Made by a program: the position numbers and the translations under genes
Source of the DNA: Oleimicrobium sp037445575
GTDB lineage: Bacteria > Zhuqueibacterota > Zhuqueibacteria > JANLFK01 > Oleimicrobiaceae
Direction: 5' to 3'
DNA length: 6,904 bases
NCBI GenBank assembly: GCA_037445575.1
Contig: JBBIKH010000189.1
Location: 1-6,904 of the forward strand
In this document: piece after piece, positions 5,973 through 6,904 of the stretch
Layout: each line of letters starts with the position of its first letter
Position numbering within the stretch: the first letter of the stretch is position 1
Notes under the pieces: model-generated
The model's input: the letters and a program-made list of their open reading frames with translations, nothing else
Databases searched by the model: none
What the model was told of the DNA's origin: nothing

Positions 5973-6904
5973 ATGCGTACAGCCCATTGGTTCAGGCCCA
6001 CGCTCGGTGTGAGAGGACTGGTGCGATGGTTTGCCACTGGGCCGGACAAGCCCCTGCGCGGCGAAGCAGACGAGGTGGAGCGTCTGTACCGACGTACCCG
6101 CCTTTCAGTCATTGGCAGCATCACCGTGGGGTACGGCCTGTCTTACCTCTGCCGGCTGGGGATTTCGGTGGTGAAGAAGCCGGTCATCGACGCAGGGATA
6201 CTGAGCGCCGAGCAATTGGGCATGATGGGCGCGGCATTCTTCTACACCTACGCGGTGAGCAGGTTTGCCAACGGCTTTCTGGCAGACCACGCGAACATCA
6301 AACGTTTTTTCCCTTTGGGGCTGATGCTTTCGGCTCTGACGAATCTTGCAGTGGGGGCAAGCACTGTGTTCTGGCTCTTTGTCCTTCTTTGGGGGATGAA
6401 CGGTTGGTTTCAGGGATTTGGCTCCGTGTCTTCGGTGGTAGCACTCAACCACTGGTTCGGCGACGACGAGCGGGGGCGGTATTACGGCATTTGGAGCACC
6501 GCCCACGCCTTAGGGGAAGGGTTGACTTTCGTGGCGACCGCCGCGCTGGTGGCCCTGTTGGGGTGGCGGTTTGGCTTCATCGGTCCGGGCCTCTGCTGCG
6601 TGGGAGTGGCAATAGCACTCTACTTCGGCCTGGCCGACCGGCCGCAGACCTTGGGGCTGCCATCTGTTGCCCAATGGCGCGGGCATGCGGGTCCGACACA
6701 GAGCACGGCCACCGGGGGACGGGAAAGGCTCACGTTACAGCTCCAGGTTCTCCGCATGCCGAGCTTGTGGGTGTTGGGCCTGGCATGTATGGCCATGTCT
6801 GCTACCCGCTACGCGATGAATAGCTGGGGCATCCTGTACCTGCAGGAAGCAAAGCAGTATGCGCTGGTTAAGGCAGGAAGCATGCTCGCCGTGAACACGG
6901 TGGC
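5973..6904 (+). CDS. MFS organophosphate:phosphate antiporter-like transporter (GlpT/UhpT/PgtP type), partial at the window's right edge
   Basis: An open frame with no stop before the window ends; 310 residues are visible of an expected 430-460. It should exchange a phosphorylated organic compound for phosphate across the inner membrane. Seven membrane segments can be placed at about 44-66, 80-102, 110-127, 128-150, 170-195, 197-217 and 265-285, with a hydrophilic central loop at about 218-260. Features of the family are YRRTRL before helix 1, YLCRLGIS, NGWFQGFG in helix 4, NHWFGDDERGRYYGIW, then STAHALGEG. Arg61, His178 and Arg279 align with GlpT Arg45, His165 and Arg269, which bind the substrate phosphate in the E. 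coli protein. That alignment was made by eye. The ATG at 5973 has AAGG only two bases upstream; an in-frame GTG at 5955, with GGGGA four bases upstream, would add six residues. The start is therefore uncertain. The substrate is not determined. Confidence 0.87.
   Translation, partial: MRTAHWFRPTLGVRGLVRWFATGPDKPLRGEADEVERLYRRTRLSVIGSITVGYGLSYLCRLGISVVKKPVIDAGILSAEQLGMMGAAFFYTYAVSRFANGFLADHANIKRFFPLGLMLSALTNLAVGASTVFWLFVLLWGMNGWFQGFGSVSSVVALNHWFGDDERGRYYGIWSTAHALGEGLTFVATAALVALLGWRFGFIGPGLCCVGVAIALYFGLADRPQTLGLPSVAQWRGHAGPTQSTATGGRERLTLQLQVLRMPSLWVLGLACMAMSATRYAMNSWGILYLQEAKQYALVKAGSMLAVNTV

Noticed and set aside
4989..5987. A 332-codon - strand open frame opposite the PhzF-like gene
   Set aside because: The + strand frame carries all PhzF motifs; the reverse frame is an antisense shadow.
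5987..6823. A long + strand open frame (278 codons) over the antiporter gene
   Set aside because: Its translation is rich in Arg, Gly and His and has no membrane segments or family motifs, while the overlapping frame from 5973 encodes a clear MFS transporter.

Overview
The window is a compact, GC-rich (roughly 60% by eye) bacterial segment. Six protein-coding genes lie on the + strand, separated by gaps of only 22 to 33 bases, with no visible terminator between them. Most starts have a Shine-Dalgarno-like sequence. No rRNA, tRNA, CRISPR array, insertion sequence or clear repeat was seen. A secreted DPP-IV-type peptidase, a Sec-exported papain-fold protein and Shine-Dalgarno initiation suit a Gram-negative-type environmental bacterium, possibly of the FCB/Acidobacteria kind. 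That placement is inference and no lineage can be fixed from the sequence alone.

Layout: positions 1-142 hold a leader with a plausible sigma70-like promoter (TTGATT, 17 bases, TAAACT) and a strong ribosome binding site. Next come a secreted prolyl dipeptidyl peptidase IV-like serine peptidase (143-2359) and an exported NlpC/P60-like putative cysteine hydrolase (2389-3231). These are followed by a two-gene ABC-2 type exporter, with its ATPase at 3262-4233 and its permease at 4256-5029. A PhzF-family isomerase/epimerase-like enzyme lies at 5052-5939. The last gene is an organophosphate:phosphate antiporter-like MFS transporter (start 5973) that runs off the right edge of the window.

The ABC pair clearly forms one transporter. 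The other genes share direction and tight spacing, so co-transcription from the promoter near position 19 is likely, but their functions do not fall into a known pathway. Two extracytoplasmic peptidase-like proteins beside an exporter could mean peptide or cell-wall turnover with export or self-protection, but no precursor peptide, regulator or biosynthetic core gene is visible. The most useful points for follow-up are the DPP-IV homologue that keeps nearly all active-site residues but lacks the usual Arg-containing loop, the divergent papain-fold protein, the PhzF enzyme with no phenazine genes around it, and the window-truncated transporter that keeps the Arg/His/Arg substrate-site residues of GlpT. 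I found no convincing evidence for a wholly new system.
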